A stretch of 64,000 bases of DNA from JAKPQE01 sp041397845 (GCA_041397845.1 JAWKVW010000016.1:25877-89876), one strand, 5' to 3'; counted from the first letter of the stretch, positions 51,218 to 61,030 are shown. Notes: generated by a model not told the origin, from the letters alone. Translations and numbers: made by a program.

Positions 51218-51601
51218 ATGACGGTCGCCCAGATGGAATTCCCGCTTACCGGAAACCCCCTCATCGACGAGGACCACACGCATTTCGCCGAGCTCATCGA
51301 GAGGTCGCGTGCACTCGCCGATAGCGAGCTTGCCGCGGCGCTCGACGAGGTCGGTGCCCATTTCGCCTACCACTTCGCCCGCGAGGAGGAGATCATGGAG
51401 GCGAGCGGCTTTCCGCCGATCATGATCCACCGCCAGGAGCACCGGCGCATGATCGCTCTCGTCGATCAGCTCCACGCCGCGCTCGAGGCCGGCGAGATCG
51501 CCACGGTCCGCGCCTTCTTCGAGCATGAGCTCGAGCGCTGGTTCGTCCAGCACGCCGCGACCATGGACACCGCCACCGCCCGCTGGGCCGCCCAGCACTA
51601 G
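51218..51601 (+). CDS. Bacteriohemerythrin
   Basis: A 127-residue single-domain hemerythrin that should bind O2 or NO at a di-iron site. Ligands are seen in IDEDHTHFAEL, AHFAYHFAREEEIMEASGF, and IHRQEHRRM with a final D in the MDT region. It has no signal peptide. Divergent from nnrS with an NnrR-type box in the shared region, so a role in NO binding during denitrification is a reasonable guess. The ribosome site is weak (GAGGT). Confidence 0.85.
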   Translation: MTVAQMEFPLTGNPLIDEDHTHFAELIERSRALADSELAAALDEVGAHFAYHFAREEEIMEASGFPPIMIHRQEHRRMIALVDQLHAALEAGEIATVRAFFEHELERWFVQHAATMDTATARWAAQH

Positions 51602-51708
51602 GCGGCACGCGTCCGGCCGCAAGGCCGCAGCGACTGCAACCACGAGACCGGCGCTGGCCCGCGCCGGTCTTTCCCGTTTCAGGACCACAGGACCGGGTTC
51701 CGACGGCC

Positions 51709-53040
51709 TCAGCGCTCGCGCAGGTCGCGCACCCGCACCGCCTTGCCGGCCGATCGCGCCACCTCGCCCGGACGTCGCAGCGCCACCTTGCAGGTGATGC
51801 CCGTCATCGACTTCAGGTGATGCGCGACCGCCCGCTCCTTCTGCCGCGCCGCGTCGCCCTCCAGCACCCCGTCCGGCAGCGTCTCGACCTCGACGGTCAT
51901 CGTGTCGAGCGGCCCCTCGCGCCGCAGCACGAGCTGGTAGTAGGGCGCAAGCCCGGCAAAGCCGATCAGCGCCGCCTCGATCTGCGAGGGATAGACGTTC
52001 ATGCCGCGCACGATCAGCATGTCGTCGTCGCGGCCCCGGACCCGCATGATCCGCCGGTGCGTGCGCCCGCACACGCAGGGCTCCTCGACAATCCGCGTGA
52101 TGTCCCGCGTCCGGTAGCGGATCATCGGCAGCGCCTGTTTCGTCAACGTCGTGATGACGAGCTCGCCATCCTCGCCCGGCCGCGCCGGCTCGAGCGTCTT
52201 CGGGTCGATCACCTCGATGAGGAAATGATCCTCCCAGATATGCGGCCCCGAGCGTGCCTCGACGCATTCGCAGCCGACCCCCGGCCCGAGAATCTCGGAA
52301 AGGCCGTAGACGTCGCAGGCCGTGATGCCGAACGCATCCTCGATGCTCGCCCGCATCGCCTCGCTCCACGGCTCGCCGCCGAACATGCCGCGCCGGACCG
52401 GCAAAGTCTTGAGGTCGATGCCCATGCGCATCGCCACCTCGGCGATGTTCAGCGCGTAGGACGGCGTCGCGCACATCGCGTCGGCGCCAAGGTCGCGCAT
52501 CAGCAGCACCTGCCGCTCGGTCGAGCCGCCGGAAATCGGCAACACCACGCAGCCGAGCCGCTCGGCGCCGTAATGCATGCCAAGCCCGCCGGTGAACAGG
52601 CCATAGCCATGGGCGTTGTGGAAGAGCTGGCCGGGCTCGACGCCCGCCGCCATCATCGACCGCGCCATCAACCCGGCCCAGGTGTCGATGTCGGCCGCCG
52701 TATAGCCGACGACGGTCGGCGATCCGGTCGTGCCGGAGGACGCGTGGAGCCGGCGCAGCTCGCTCTTGCCGACGGCGAACATGCCATACGGAAAGCTCTC
52801 GCGCAGATCACTCTTGGTGGTGAACGGCAGGCGCCTCAGATCCGCGAGCCCGGCAAAGTTCTCCGCATCGATGCCCGCTGCCGCGAAAGCCGCACGATAA
52901 TGCGGCACCCGCGCCCCGGCATAGGCAACGATCGCCTTCAGCCGCGCGTCCTGCAGCGCCTCGAGATCGGGCCTCGCCATCCGCTCGCGCGCCGGATCGA
53001 ACATCCGCGCGGGCGCCCCGGCGCCAGTTCCTCCGTCCAT
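51709..53040 (-). CDS. Phenylacetate-CoA ligase (PaaK) family enzyme
   Basis: An ANL-superfamily ligase of 443 residues that activates phenylacetate or a related aryl acid with ATP and CoA. Motifs: the phosphate loop HASSGTTGSPTVVGYT, the aryl-CoA region GMFGGEPWSEAMR, CDVYGLSEILGPGVG, and the C-terminal hinge MRVRGRDDDMLIVRGMNVYPSQIE. The paa ring-cleavage genes are not in the window, so its substrate is unclear; some PaaK-like ligases act in indoleacetate or other aryl-acid pathways. ATG 53040 follows GGGGGAGA. Confidence 0.88.
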   Translation of the reverse strand: MDGGTGAGAPARMFDPARERMARPDLEALQDARLKAIVAYAGARVPHYRAAFAAAGIDAENFAGLADLRRLPFTTKSDLRESFPYGMFAVGKSELRRLHASSGTTGSPTVVGYTAADIDTWAGLMARSMMAAGVEPGQLFHNAHGYGLFTGGLGMHYGAERLGCVVLPISGGSTERQVLLMRDLGADAMCATPSYALNIAEVAMRMGIDLKTLPVRRGMFGGEPWSEAMRASIEDAFGITACDVYGLSEILGPGVGCECVEARSGPHIWEDHFLIEVIDPKTLEPARPGEDGELVITTLTKQALPMIRYRTRDITRIVEEPCVCGRTHRRIMRVRGRDDDMLIVRGMNVYPSQIEAALIGFAGLAPYYQLVLRREGPLDTMTVEVETLPDGVLEGDAARQKERAVAHHLKSMTGITCKVALRRPGEVARSAGKAVRVRDLRER

Positions 53041-53371
53041 GTCGTCTCCCCCGTGCCGCCGGCCGCTTCGTCGCCCGGCTCTTCCCGAAAGGTCGTGCCT
53101 TTCGTTGCCTTGCCGGCTGACGGGTCGCCGGCCGAGCGGCATCCCCGGATGCCACGTTGCCCCGCCAGACCCGCCCCGCCGGAGCCGCGAGCATAGCCGA
53201 GGCCGCCCACCGACGGAAACGGACGAGCTGACGCGCCCGGCACCGGTCCCGGCACCGGTCATGACTCCGGTCATGACATTGACACTGTGCGCCCATAGCA
53301 CGGTGACAGCGCTGCCTGTTGCGCCTAATCTCGTTTCTGGTCAGCAACAAAAACGGTGGGCAAAAACCACA
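53041..53371. other. Intergenic stretch upstream of the unknown operon
   Basis: No gene seen. It contains three 12-base units around CCGGCACCGGTC (53237-53272) and, near 53330-53370, an AT-richer patch (AGCAACAAAAACGG) that is the likely promoter region of the four-gene operon that follows. Confidence 0.4.
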
Positions 53372-54742
53372 ATGACCATCTCGCCGAACGTTCCGTTCGG
53401 AGCACCGCATGTTGCGAACGACATCGAGGGAGTGGCGCTCGCACATGACCTTTCACAGCGTGAGAGGAGCGCCCTGACGGCCATCGTCGTCGGCGCCGTG
53501 CCCGGCAATCGAGACCGGCCGCTGTTCCGGCTGGCCGGCGCCGTGGCACGCGCCTTCGCCGGGAGCCGGCCGCTGCCGGACGGTCATGCCCTCATCAACC
53601 TTCTGGCCGAGGCCCTCGGCACGGGCCGCGGCCCGTTGCACCGGCTCGATGCAGCCCTGCTCGACTTCCTGCTCTCGATGGATGGCTTTGCCGAGGCTGC
53701 CGCCGTCGAGGCCGCCGCTGCCGACCTTGTCGCCGAGCCGCAGTCGGCCGAGGCGATGCGCGCCTGCGCCAACGGCTTTGCCCGGGCGCTTTATCGCTAT
53801 CGCGCCGCCAACCTGCCGGCCGAGCGCCATCGCGCCAAGTTCGCCGACATCAGGCGCTTCCTGTCGACGCCGGAGGGAGACCCGCGCTCGCCGGGCGATG
53901 GCGACCCCCTCGCCTTCTGGTGCGAATTCGCCAGCCGCGAGAACTGGACGCTCTACGAGACCGTGCTCGACGCGTTCCTCGCCTATGAAATCGCCCGCGA
54001 GACGAGCCGCGCCGCCGCCCCCGTCGGCAGCATCCGCGATCCCGACGACAACGGCCAGTCGGCCTGGGAGCGGTCGGAAACCCAGCTCCTTGCCTACCGA
54101 GACCTCGATGAGGAGCTCGACGAGGCCCTTTCCGAACTTGCCGCCTCGGACCTCAAGATCTTCAAGGAGACCGAGACAGCGCGGCTGAAGAAGCTGCTTC
54201 ATCTCGGCCGCTTCGCCCGCAACTGGCCACGCGCGACGCTTTGTCTCCTCGCCCTTTCCCCGCATCAGGCGTCCCTCGTCCAGCTCGTCAAGGATCGCGC
54301 CGAAGGCGAGCGGCTTTCCGACACGGCCCGCTGCTGCGGCGGCGACAACTACCCCTCGGTCATCGGCGCGCTTCTGGAGCTCGACGCGACCGCCGCGGAA
54401 GCAACCCGGCTCGCCGATGCGTTGCGACGGCGCTCTCTTGCAAACGATTCCTGTCCTGACCCTTCCAAGCCGACGGGTGACGCCATACTTCGCGAAAGCC
54501 GCCTGATGCGTCGCAAGAGCTTCAAGATGCTGGACGCCGACAAGCTTGGAATCGAACTCGACCGGCTCACACCCGCTCTTGCCGTGCTGCGCGGCTTTCT
54601 GGGAACCGTCCAACGGGGTTGGAAGGCCTGGAGCGAGGAGCGCGCGACTGCCGCCTTCCGGGATGACCGGGAAAGGTTTGCCGCCAAACTCCATTCGCTC
54701 TATCTGGTCGTCCCGGAGACGAGTGATGCCGGATCGGACTGA
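53372..54742 (+). CDS. Unknown helical protein, first gene of the four-gene operon
   Basis: A 456-residue protein with no recognised domain. It is predominantly helical and hydrophilic, with no signal or membrane segment. The central part is rich in Glu and Leu (LDEELDEALSELAASDLKIFKETE). A Cys pair occurs in DTARCCGG. No enzyme motif is seen. It is the first of four genes that overlap or nearly abut (next start 17 bases inside its end), so they form an operon. ATG 53372 (MTISPNV) is preferred; longer in-frame starts exist from 53039. Confidence 0.6.
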   Translation: MTISPNVPFGAPHVANDIEGVALAHDLSQRERSALTAIVVGAVPGNRDRPLFRLAGAVARAFAGSRPLPDGHALINLLAEALGTGRGPLHRLDAALLDFLLSMDGFAEAAAVEAAAADLVAEPQSAEAMRACANGFARALYRYRAANLPAERHRAKFADIRRFLSTPEGDPRSPGDGDPLAFWCEFASRENWTLYETVLDAFLAYEIARETSRAAAPVGSIRDPDDNGQSAWERSETQLLAYRDLDEELDEALSELAASDLKIFKETETARLKKLLHLGRFARNWPRATLCLLALSPHQASLVQLVKDRAEGERLSDTARCCGGDNYPSVIGALLELDATAAEATRLADALRRRSLANDSCPDPSKPTGDAILRESRLMRRKSFKMLDADKLGIELDRLTPALAVLRGFLGTVQRGWKAWSEERATAAFRDDRERFAAKLHSLYLVVPETSDAGSD

Positions 54743-55253
54743 ACAGGACATGGAAGATCTCTTTGCTGCGATACGCGACGCCAAGGCGGTGGAGCGTAAT
54801 GCCAACGCCATGCCTGCGGTCAGCGCCGCCCGTCTGGTGCGCTACGGCAATCGCACCGATGCCGTGGTCGACCTCGAGGTGGAACGGCTCCTGCGCGCTT
54901 CCACCGCGGCCCGCCTCATGTACGGCACCACCCTTGGCCGCTCCGCCCGCTCGGTCTCGCCCATGGCCGCCGCGGCGGCCGGCGAGCGCGCCACCCGCCG
55001 GATGATCGGCGAGGACCTTCTCGAGATCATCGACGAGGACAACGCCGTCTTCCTCGTGCTGCGCCTTGCCGACGCCGAGCCCGCCCCCGGCCATATCGAG
55101 ATCCGCACGCCCGACGGCGACGGCGTCCGCATTCGCCTTGGCAAGCCGGTTCGCGGTATCATCCAGCTTCGTCTTGACGACGGCGACGCCGAACAGACCC
55201 GCATCGCCGATCTCGTCACCCGGCCAGACAGCGCAATCTACCTGCTTCCGTAA
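54726..55253 (+). CDS. Unknown small protein, second gene of the four-gene operon
   Basis: A 175-residue protein, no signal or membrane segment. The first ~95 residues are helical (MEDLFAAIRDAKAVERNANAMP); the last ~80 are strand-rich with EDLLEIIDEDNAVFLVLRLADAEP, an IEIRTPDGDGVRIRLGKP segment and RPDSAIYLLP. No family recognised. It overlaps the preceding gene by 17 bases and is followed 13 bases later by the Lon-like gene. Confidence 0.6.
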   Translation: MPDRTEQDMEDLFAAIRDAKAVERNANAMPAVSAARLVRYGNRTDAVVDLEVERLLRASTAARLMYGTTLGRSARSVSPMAAAAAGERATRRMIGEDLLEIIDEDNAVFLVLRLADAEPAPGHIEIRTPDGDGVRIRLGKPVRGIIQLRLDDGDAEQTRIADLVTRPDSAIYLLP

Positions 55254-55266
55254 GGGACGAAGGGGC

Positions 55267-56530
55267 ATGCGGATCACCGTCATCGTACCGACGACCGCCG
55301 GACCCCGTCTCGTTGTCGGCATCATCGCCCGGCCGCGCCTGCCCGCCAGCCTCGTGATCACCGCCGACGACTATCGCCCGCTCGACGACATCACCGAGCG
55401 CTACGACGCCTTCGTCGGCCCGGCCGGCCCGCTGCGTCGCGGCCTCGACCTCGACGACGGCAGCTATGAGCTGCGCCTCGATGCACCGATCGATGGCGGC
55501 CGGTCCTGGGAACTGCCCGTCGCCCTTGCCCATGCCGCCCGGCAGGCCGGTGCCGAAATCGTCACCAGCGCCCCCGACCTCGTCGTCTGGGCAACGGGCG
55601 CCCTCGACCCCGACCTTGCCATCCGGCCGGACGACTATCATCTCGCCGACAAGCTCGACCTGTCCGGCCCGCTCCTCGGCCGGTTGCAAAAGGCCGGCGC
55701 CCGGACACTGCTGCTTCTGCCCGCCGACCCGGCACCGGCCGCGCTGCCTCAGGCCGGCGACGGCGTCGCCGTCGCGACCTTTGCCGCAGCCCTTGCCCTG
55801 CTGCGCACCGCAATGGCAAGCCCGCAACGGCCCGCCCTTGCCGCAACGACCCCCGATGACGCAGCGCTCCCCGCCCCGGTGGCGGCCCCGCTTGCCGGCA
55901 GCGGCCCGCGCGCAATCGCCCGCTCGCCTGTGCTGGTCATCTTCGGCGCCCTCGTCCTTGCCGCGCTCGTCGGCCTCCTCATCTGGCGCCTGCGTCCGGC
56001 ACCGCCGGTCGTCGTCGCCGATCCCCCGCCGATTGCCGCCCCGAGCCAGCCGGCGGGCGGCAATGCCGGTATCGGCGTCGTGATACCGGATACACCGGCG
56101 GCTCCGGCCGCCCCGCCGCAGACTGATGCCATGGCAGCCGAGGCATCCGGGGCAACCATCCCGGCCGGCCTTTTCCTCCAGACGAAGCGCGACATGACCG
56201 GCGATACCTGCGTCGCCTTCCTGATGCGCGACATGCCGACCATCGACGACGAATTCGCGGCCGGCGAAATGCCGGCGCCGCTGCCGAGCGCCGGCCTTTG
56301 CGCCATCGGCTTCGCCTCGCCGGCGACGCGACAGCACTCACCTTGCGGTTCGATCCGGCGTTTCTCGACCGGGTGATTTCCTCGACCGGCATGCCGAGGT
56401 GCGCCTGTTGCCCGGCGAAACCCTCTCGCTGCGCCTCGTCCAACGGCCGCGCGATCACGCCCCGCTGGCTCTTCGCCTCGCGCCGCGCGACGCCGGCCTC
56501 ACCATCGGCCTCATGGAAAGGAGCGAATGA
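55267..56530 (+). CDS. Membrane-anchored Lon-like (S16 fold) protein, frameshifted at the 3' end
   Basis: Residues 1-218 resemble the Lon protease domain: YELRLDAPIDGG then R-Ser80-WELPVALAHA aligns with the Ser nucleophile loop, VVWATGALDPD with the TGEI strand, ADK(Lys129)L with the catalytic Lys and GARTLLLLPADP with the following strand. Ser80 and Lys129 may be the dyad. A single membrane segment (220-242, VLVIFGALVLAALVGLLIWRL) and a Pro/Ala-rich periplasmic linker follow, then a strand-rich domain (AGLFLQTKRD, VAFLMRDMPTIDDEF). Two single-base shifts near 56315 and 56385 are needed to end at 56530, where the next ATG follows directly. Whether it is an active protease is unknown. Confidence 0.6.
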
Positions 56531-57916
56531 ATGCGCGTCCTTGCCACTTTTCTCGCCGCCCTCATTGCCCTTGCCGTTTTCCTTGCCGGCGGCCCTGCAT
56601 CGGCACTTGAGGTCCGCAATCCCGACGCCGATGTCATCGCCGCCGAATTCGTCTCGGCCCTGCGCGACTGCACTGCCGGCCGCCGCCTCGAGATCGGCGT
56701 GCTCGGATTTCCGCGCGCCTTCACCGGCCTTTCCGATGCCGATCGCGTCGCCGCCCGCCGCCTCGTCGAGGCGCTGCTCGCCCGCCAGGACGGCGTCGTT
56801 CTGAAGCCAATCGCCGACCTCGACAAGTTGATGGCCGGCCGCGCCAATGCCGGCGGCCATGACCCGGCCGACATTGCCGCGATTTTCGAGGCGGCCCGCG
56901 ACGTTGCCGCCCTTGTCCATTTCGAGGGGCGGCGCACGTCGGCGGGCGAATTCGCCCTGACCCTTGTCGGCACCACCCGCAGCGGCGACTGCCTCGCCGC
57001 TGCCGGCCTCAGCCCGCTCCGGCTCGGCCTTGATGCCGGCGCCGCCGTCGTTGATCTGCGCAAGCTCATCGACGCCGAACTCGCCGCCGCCATCCGCGAC
57101 AATGCCGCCCTTGCCGACATCGCCGTCGAACCCTTCCGTCCGGACGGAGCAACCCCCTACAGCGCCTGCAATGAGGCCGTGACCGGCGCCGTCGTCGAGG
57201 CCCTGTCACGATTGTCCGCCGATCCGGACCTTGCATTGCGCGGCCGCCGCGTTGCCGTGCGCCCGCTACCCCCCGGCACGCCGGCGCCGGCCGGCGCTGC
57301 CCGCGTTTCCGGCTCGTTCGGCTCCGATGGCGGCGGGCTCTGGCTGACCGCCACCCTTGCCGGGCCCGGCGGCGAAATCCTGGCCGCGATCTCCCGCGCC
57401 CATGTCGCCGGCATCGCCTGCGACCCCCGACCGCTCGATTATCTCGAGAGCATCCGCATCGGCGCGCCCGATGACCCGAAACGCCTGACCGTCACCGCCG
57501 AACGCGCCGTCGTCCCGGTCGGCGGCTTTCTGAAATTCCGGATCGCCACTGGCAGCGACCCGCTGTCGCTCCATTGCTGGGCGCTCGCCTCCGACCGCAC
57601 CGGCTTCATTTTCCTGCCGGTTCCCGGCAAGGAGGAAGCCGCCCGCGTCCCGGCCGGCGCGATCCGCTATTTCCCGGAGGATTTCGGCTACGGCCCGATC
57701 GTCGCCGGCGAAGCCTCGGACAACATCTTCGGCTGCTTTGCCGCAACCATGCCGCTTTCGCCCGCCGCCAGCACCGCATGGAACGCCAGATACGGCCCGG
57801 CCGGCAGAGCCCGCGACGGCGCCCTCGACGAAGAGGAAATAGCCGAACTCATCGCCGTCATGCGCCGCGAGCCGGGCATCACCGAGAGCTATGGTGCGTT
57901 GAAAATCGTGCCGTGA
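56531..57916 (+). CDS. Secreted CsgG/DUF4384-like protein, last gene of the four-gene operon
   Basis: A 461-residue protein with a clear Sec signal (MRVLATFLAALIALAVFLAG, cleavage after ASA near residue 26). The N-terminal half looks like the CsgG/LpoB/FlgO class (RRLEIGVLGF, ADRVAARRLVEALLARQDGVVLKPIADLDKLMAG). The C-terminal part (RAVVPVGGFLKFRIAT, LHCWALASDRTGFIFLPVP, RYFPEDFGYGPIV) resembles DUF4384, often fused to bacterial caspase or kinase domains. These assignments are by pattern only. It starts at 56531, immediately after the upstream gene. Confidence 0.6.
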   Translation: MRVLATFLAALIALAVFLAGGPASALEVRNPDADVIAAEFVSALRDCTAGRRLEIGVLGFPRAFTGLSDADRVAARRLVEALLARQDGVVLKPIADLDKLMAGRANAGGHDPADIAAIFEAARDVAALVHFEGRRTSAGEFALTLVGTTRSGDCLAAAGLSPLRLGLDAGAAVVDLRKLIDAELAAAIRDNAALADIAVEPFRPDGATPYSACNEAVTGAVVEALSRLSADPDLALRGRRVAVRPLPPGTPAPAGAARVSGSFGSDGGGLWLTATLAGPGGEILAAISRAHVAGIACDPRPLDYLESIRIGAPDDPKRLTVTAERAVVPVGGFLKFRIATGSDPLSLHCWALASDRTGFIFLPVPGKEEAARVPAGAIRYFPEDFGYGPIVAGEASDNIFGCFAATMPLSPAASTAWNARYGPAGRARDGALDEEEIAELIAVMRREPGITESYGALKIVP

Positions 57917-57951
57917 GGGCAAGGTTCCGGCGCGATCGGCCGCCGCCGGGA

Positions 57952-60339
57952 TCAGGAAACCCGGCGAAGCTTGTCTTCCGGTGCCGGCACATCGGCCTCC
58001 GGCACCGCCGCCTCGATCCGTCGTTCAAGCACCTCGAAGACGGCGGCCTCCGAGACCGGCGCCGAGAACAGATAGCCCTGGATCGTCGCGCAGTTCATGT
58101 CGCCAAGCAGCACCATCTGCGCCGGCGTCTCGACGCCCTCGGCCGTCGTCGTCATGCCGAGGCTGTTGGCAAGGTCGATGATTGTGCGCACCAGCGCGAC
58201 ATTGCGCGGATCTTCGGCCAGCTCGTCGATGAAGGCCTTGTCGATCTTGATCTTGTAGAACGGGAAGCGCTTCAGGTAGCTGAGCGAGGAATAGCCCTTG
58301 CCGAAATCGTCAAGTGCGATGCGGATGCCGAGGCTGGCGATCCGCCGCAGCGTCTGGTCGACATCGACATTGTCTTCCAGCAGCGTCGACTCGGTGATCT
58401 CGACCTCGAACCGCGAGGTCGGCAGGCCGTTTTCGAACAGCGCCTCGAATATCGCGTCGACCAGCGCATCGCCGTCGCGGAACTGCACCGGCGACAGGTT
58501 GACCGCGATCGCCACGTCCGAAGGCCAGCGCGCCGCGATCCGCGCCGCCCGTTTCATCACCCAGGCGCCGATCGGCACGATGAGGCCGGTTTCCTCGGCA
58601 ATCGGAATGAACTCGTCCGGGCCGATGCGGCCATAGCGGCTCGACGTCCAGCGCAGCAGCACCTCGAAGCTGCGCACCTTGCCGCTCGACAGGTCGACGA
58701 TCGGCTGGAAGGCCAGCGACAGCTCGTCCCGCTCGATCGCATGGCGCAGTTCGTGCTCGATATTGCGCCGCCGCTCGGCGTTTTCCGTCATGCCTTCGGT
58801 ATAGAAGCGGAACTCGTTGCGGCCGACGCTCTTGGCCCGGTAGAGCGCAAGATCGGCATGCTCGATGAGGCTCGCCGAGGTCGTGCCGTCCTGCGGCGCG
58901 ACGGCGATGCCGATGCAGGCACCGACGAACAGCGAATGCCCCTCGATATCGAACGGCGCCTGCAGCGCCTCGCAAATCGTTGCCGCGAGCCCGGCCGCCT
59001 CGCTCGGCTGCTGCCCCTCGGTCACCAGAACGCCGAATTCGTCGCCGCCAAGGCGCCCGACCAGCGCCTCGCCGGCGCACAGCGAAATCCGCCGCGCCAC
59101 CGCGGCAAGCAGGGCGTCGCCGACGCCATGGCCAAGCGTGTCGTTGACGATCTTGAAATTGTCGAGGTCGACGAAAAGCAGCGCCAGCTCGCGATCGCCA
59201 AGACCGGCAAGCGCCGCCTCCGTCGCTTCATGGAACGCGACACGATTGGCAAGCCGCGTCAGCACGTCGTAATGGGCAAGGAAATTGAGCCGATTGAGCG
59301 CTTCGGTCTGCTCGCTGACGTCTTCCGCCACGCCCCGGTAGCCGGAAACATCGCCCAGCGCGTCGTGATCGGCCCGCCCGGTCAAAAGCCAGTGCCGCAC
59401 CTTGCCGGCAACCCGGACCTGAACGGTCAGGTCGAAAATCGGCTCCCCCGCCGCGACCTTGTCGAGCACCAGCCGGCTCTCGGCACTATGAGCATCGACC
59501 AGCAGATCGCGCAGCCGCAGCTCCCGCAGCCGCGTCATCGGCAGTTGCGCCTCCTCGCTGAAGCGCTCGCTGATATTGGTGAAGCGGCCGCCGCGGTCGA
59601 TCTGCCAGAGCCAGTCCGAGCGCTGGCCTTCGAATTCCTTGAGGACGAGGCCGATGACCTCGTTCTGCGTTTCCGTCTCGGCCGTCGTCCGCCGCAGCGC
59701 GACGAACAGCTTGCCGTACTGAATGGCGTAGTGCGACAGGAACGCCGTATAGACGGTCAGCAGCACCACGGTGAGCTGATATCCGGCGCCGCCGGCAAAC
59801 AAGAGGCCGACCGACCAGAAGCCGGAAAGCGTCCAGATATAGGTGAGCGCCGCCGCCGGCACGGTCGACAGGCCGAAAGCGCCGCCGGCAATGAGCCCGG
59901 CCGCGACGCAGCCGAGCATCACCTGATACTCCGGCATCGCTGTCGGGAACAGGACGAGCACGACGCCGCCCCAGGCAAGGGCGCGCGCGAAGGTGAAACC
60001 GAGAGCCCGCAGGATGCGGCGGCTCGGCCGGGCCACCGGCCGGGTCAGGCGCGCCTCGCGATAGGCAAGCCCGCACACCATGACCAGCGCGCCAAGCCAC
60101 ATCACCAGCAAGGCCGGCTCGGCCGAGGTCCAGAACACCAGGGTGATGAGGATGCCGTTCGCCAGATTGGTCAGCAGCGCCGCCGGCAGCATCCGGTTGA
60201 TTTCGGCAACCTGCTCGCGGCGGATCCGCCGCTCGATGCGCGGGTCGAGATCACACAGCCGGCCGCCGAGAAGCAGCATCGCCAGATGGGCAAGCTTCGT
60301 CGTGCTGCATCGTGGCAGCCGGGAGAGCGCATTCGTCAT
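57952..60339 (-). CDS. Membrane GGDEF-EAL protein (c-di-GMP turnover)
   Basis: A 795-residue protein: about six N-terminal membrane helices (residues ~45-210), a PAS-like region, a GGDEF domain with intact active-site GRLGGDEFGVLV, and an EAL domain in which the signature is E-V-L (SFEVLLRW) with the Asp pair in LDDFGKGYSS and the Lys and Glu ligands downstream. It could both make and degrade c-di-GMP; which activity dominates cannot be told. ATG 60339 (MTNALSRL) is used; an upstream start adds an Arg-rich stretch. It is convergent with the four-gene operon. Confidence 0.9.
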   Translation of the reverse strand: MTNALSRLPRCSTTKLAHLAMLLLGGRLCDLDPRIERRIRREQVAEINRMLPAALLTNLANGILITLVFWTSAEPALLVMWLGALVMVCGLAYREARLTRPVARPSRRILRALGFTFARALAWGGVVLVLFPTAMPEYQVMLGCVAAGLIAGGAFGLSTVPAAALTYIWTLSGFWSVGLLFAGGAGYQLTVVLLTVYTAFLSHYAIQYGKLFVALRRTTAETETQNEVIGLVLKEFEGQRSDWLWQIDRGGRFTNISERFSEEAQLPMTRLRELRLRDLLVDAHSAESRLVLDKVAAGEPIFDLTVQVRVAGKVRHWLLTGRADHDALGDVSGYRGVAEDVSEQTEALNRLNFLAHYDVLTRLANRVAFHEATEAALAGLGDRELALLFVDLDNFKIVNDTLGHGVGDALLAAVARRISLCAGEALVGRLGGDEFGVLVTEGQQPSEAAGLAATICEALQAPFDIEGHSLFVGACIGIAVAPQDGTTSASLIEHADLALYRAKSVGRNEFRFYTEGMTENAERRRNIEHELRHAIERDELSLAFQPIVDLSSGKVRSFEVLLRWTSSRYGRIGPDEFIPIAEETGLIVPIGAWVMKRAARIAARWPSDVAIAVNLSPVQFRDGDALVDAIFEALFENGLPTSRFEVEITESTLLEDNVDVDQTLRRIASLGIRIALDDFGKGYSSLSYLKRFPFYKIKIDKAFIDELAEDPRNVALVRTIIDLANSLGMTTTAEGVETPAQMVLLGDMNCATIQGYLFSAPVSEAAVFEVLERRIEAAVPEADVPAPEDKLRRVS

Positions 60340-60954
60340 GCCGACACTCCGCCGAGCCGCACGTGCCAATCACCGCAGATCGCTGTTCTCGACATGCTCC
60401 AGCCCTGAGCCAACCCTGCCTGTGGACCACGCCGCCAGCCCCCGGCGGTCGATCGCGGCCCGCGCGACACCTTCTTTTCGGTCTTACCCGGCTGATCCTG
60501 CTCGAAAATCGATAAATCGCCCTGAAAAAACGCGGTTAATTTTTCCCGATCCGAAAAAAACGATTGCCTCCCTGCAGGACTGGGAAATCAGTGCTGACGG
60601 AACATGACGCCGACCTGGGCGGCGCACTGGTCCTTTGCCGTAGCGACAATTTCAGGGCACGCGCCTTGATGCAGGCGGCCGGCCCGTCGATGGAAGGAGG
60701 ACAAGGCGCGAACGGGCACCGGCGCGCCGGGAGCAGCGCCTCCGCCGAACCGGCCGCAATGGCGCCGCACCGCCGCCGCATGCCCCGCCAGCCGGTTCAT
60801 CAAGGGCTTTCCGGCACGGAACGAACGCCCGCCCCGGGCCGGAAAGAAGAATGAAATCGAATGCGCCAAGGCACTGGACAGAGCTTTCCGAACTTTCTAT
60901 AACCCACCGGCTTCGCGTCGGAAGCGGCCTTCTGGCCCTCCCCGATGCCCGGTC
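60340..60954. other. 615-base stretch without an assignable gene
   Basis: Short frames exist on both strands (for example 60564-60854) but none has a ribosome site or a recognisable domain. An A-rich patch (GAAAAAACGCGG, CCGAAAAAAACG) around 60520-60560 interrupts the GC-rich background. The part next to tRNA-Phe probably holds its promoter. Confidence 0.5.
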
Positions 60955-61030
60955 GCCCAGGTAGCTCAGATGGTAGAGCAGCGGATTGAAAATCCGCGTG
61001 TCGGTGGTTCGATTCCGCCCCTGGGCACCA
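60955..61030 (+). tRNA. tRNA-Phe (anticodon GAA)
   Basis: A 76-base cloverleaf: acceptor GCCCAGG/CCTGGGC, D-loop with CTCAGATGGTAGAG, anticodon stem CGGATT/AATCCG around the loop with GAA, T-arm GGTTCGATTCC, and an encoded CCA. Its 3' end is the likely integration site of the island that follows. Confidence 0.97.

Noticed and set aside
57574..60408. A 944-codon frame antisense to the GGDEF-EAL gene
   Set aside because: Shadow frame; the GGDEF and EAL motifs are on the minus strand.
60564..60869. Overlapping ~95-codon frames on both strands before tRNA-Phe
   Set aside because: No ribosome site, no recognisable domain and low-complexity Arg/Gly content; left as non-coding.
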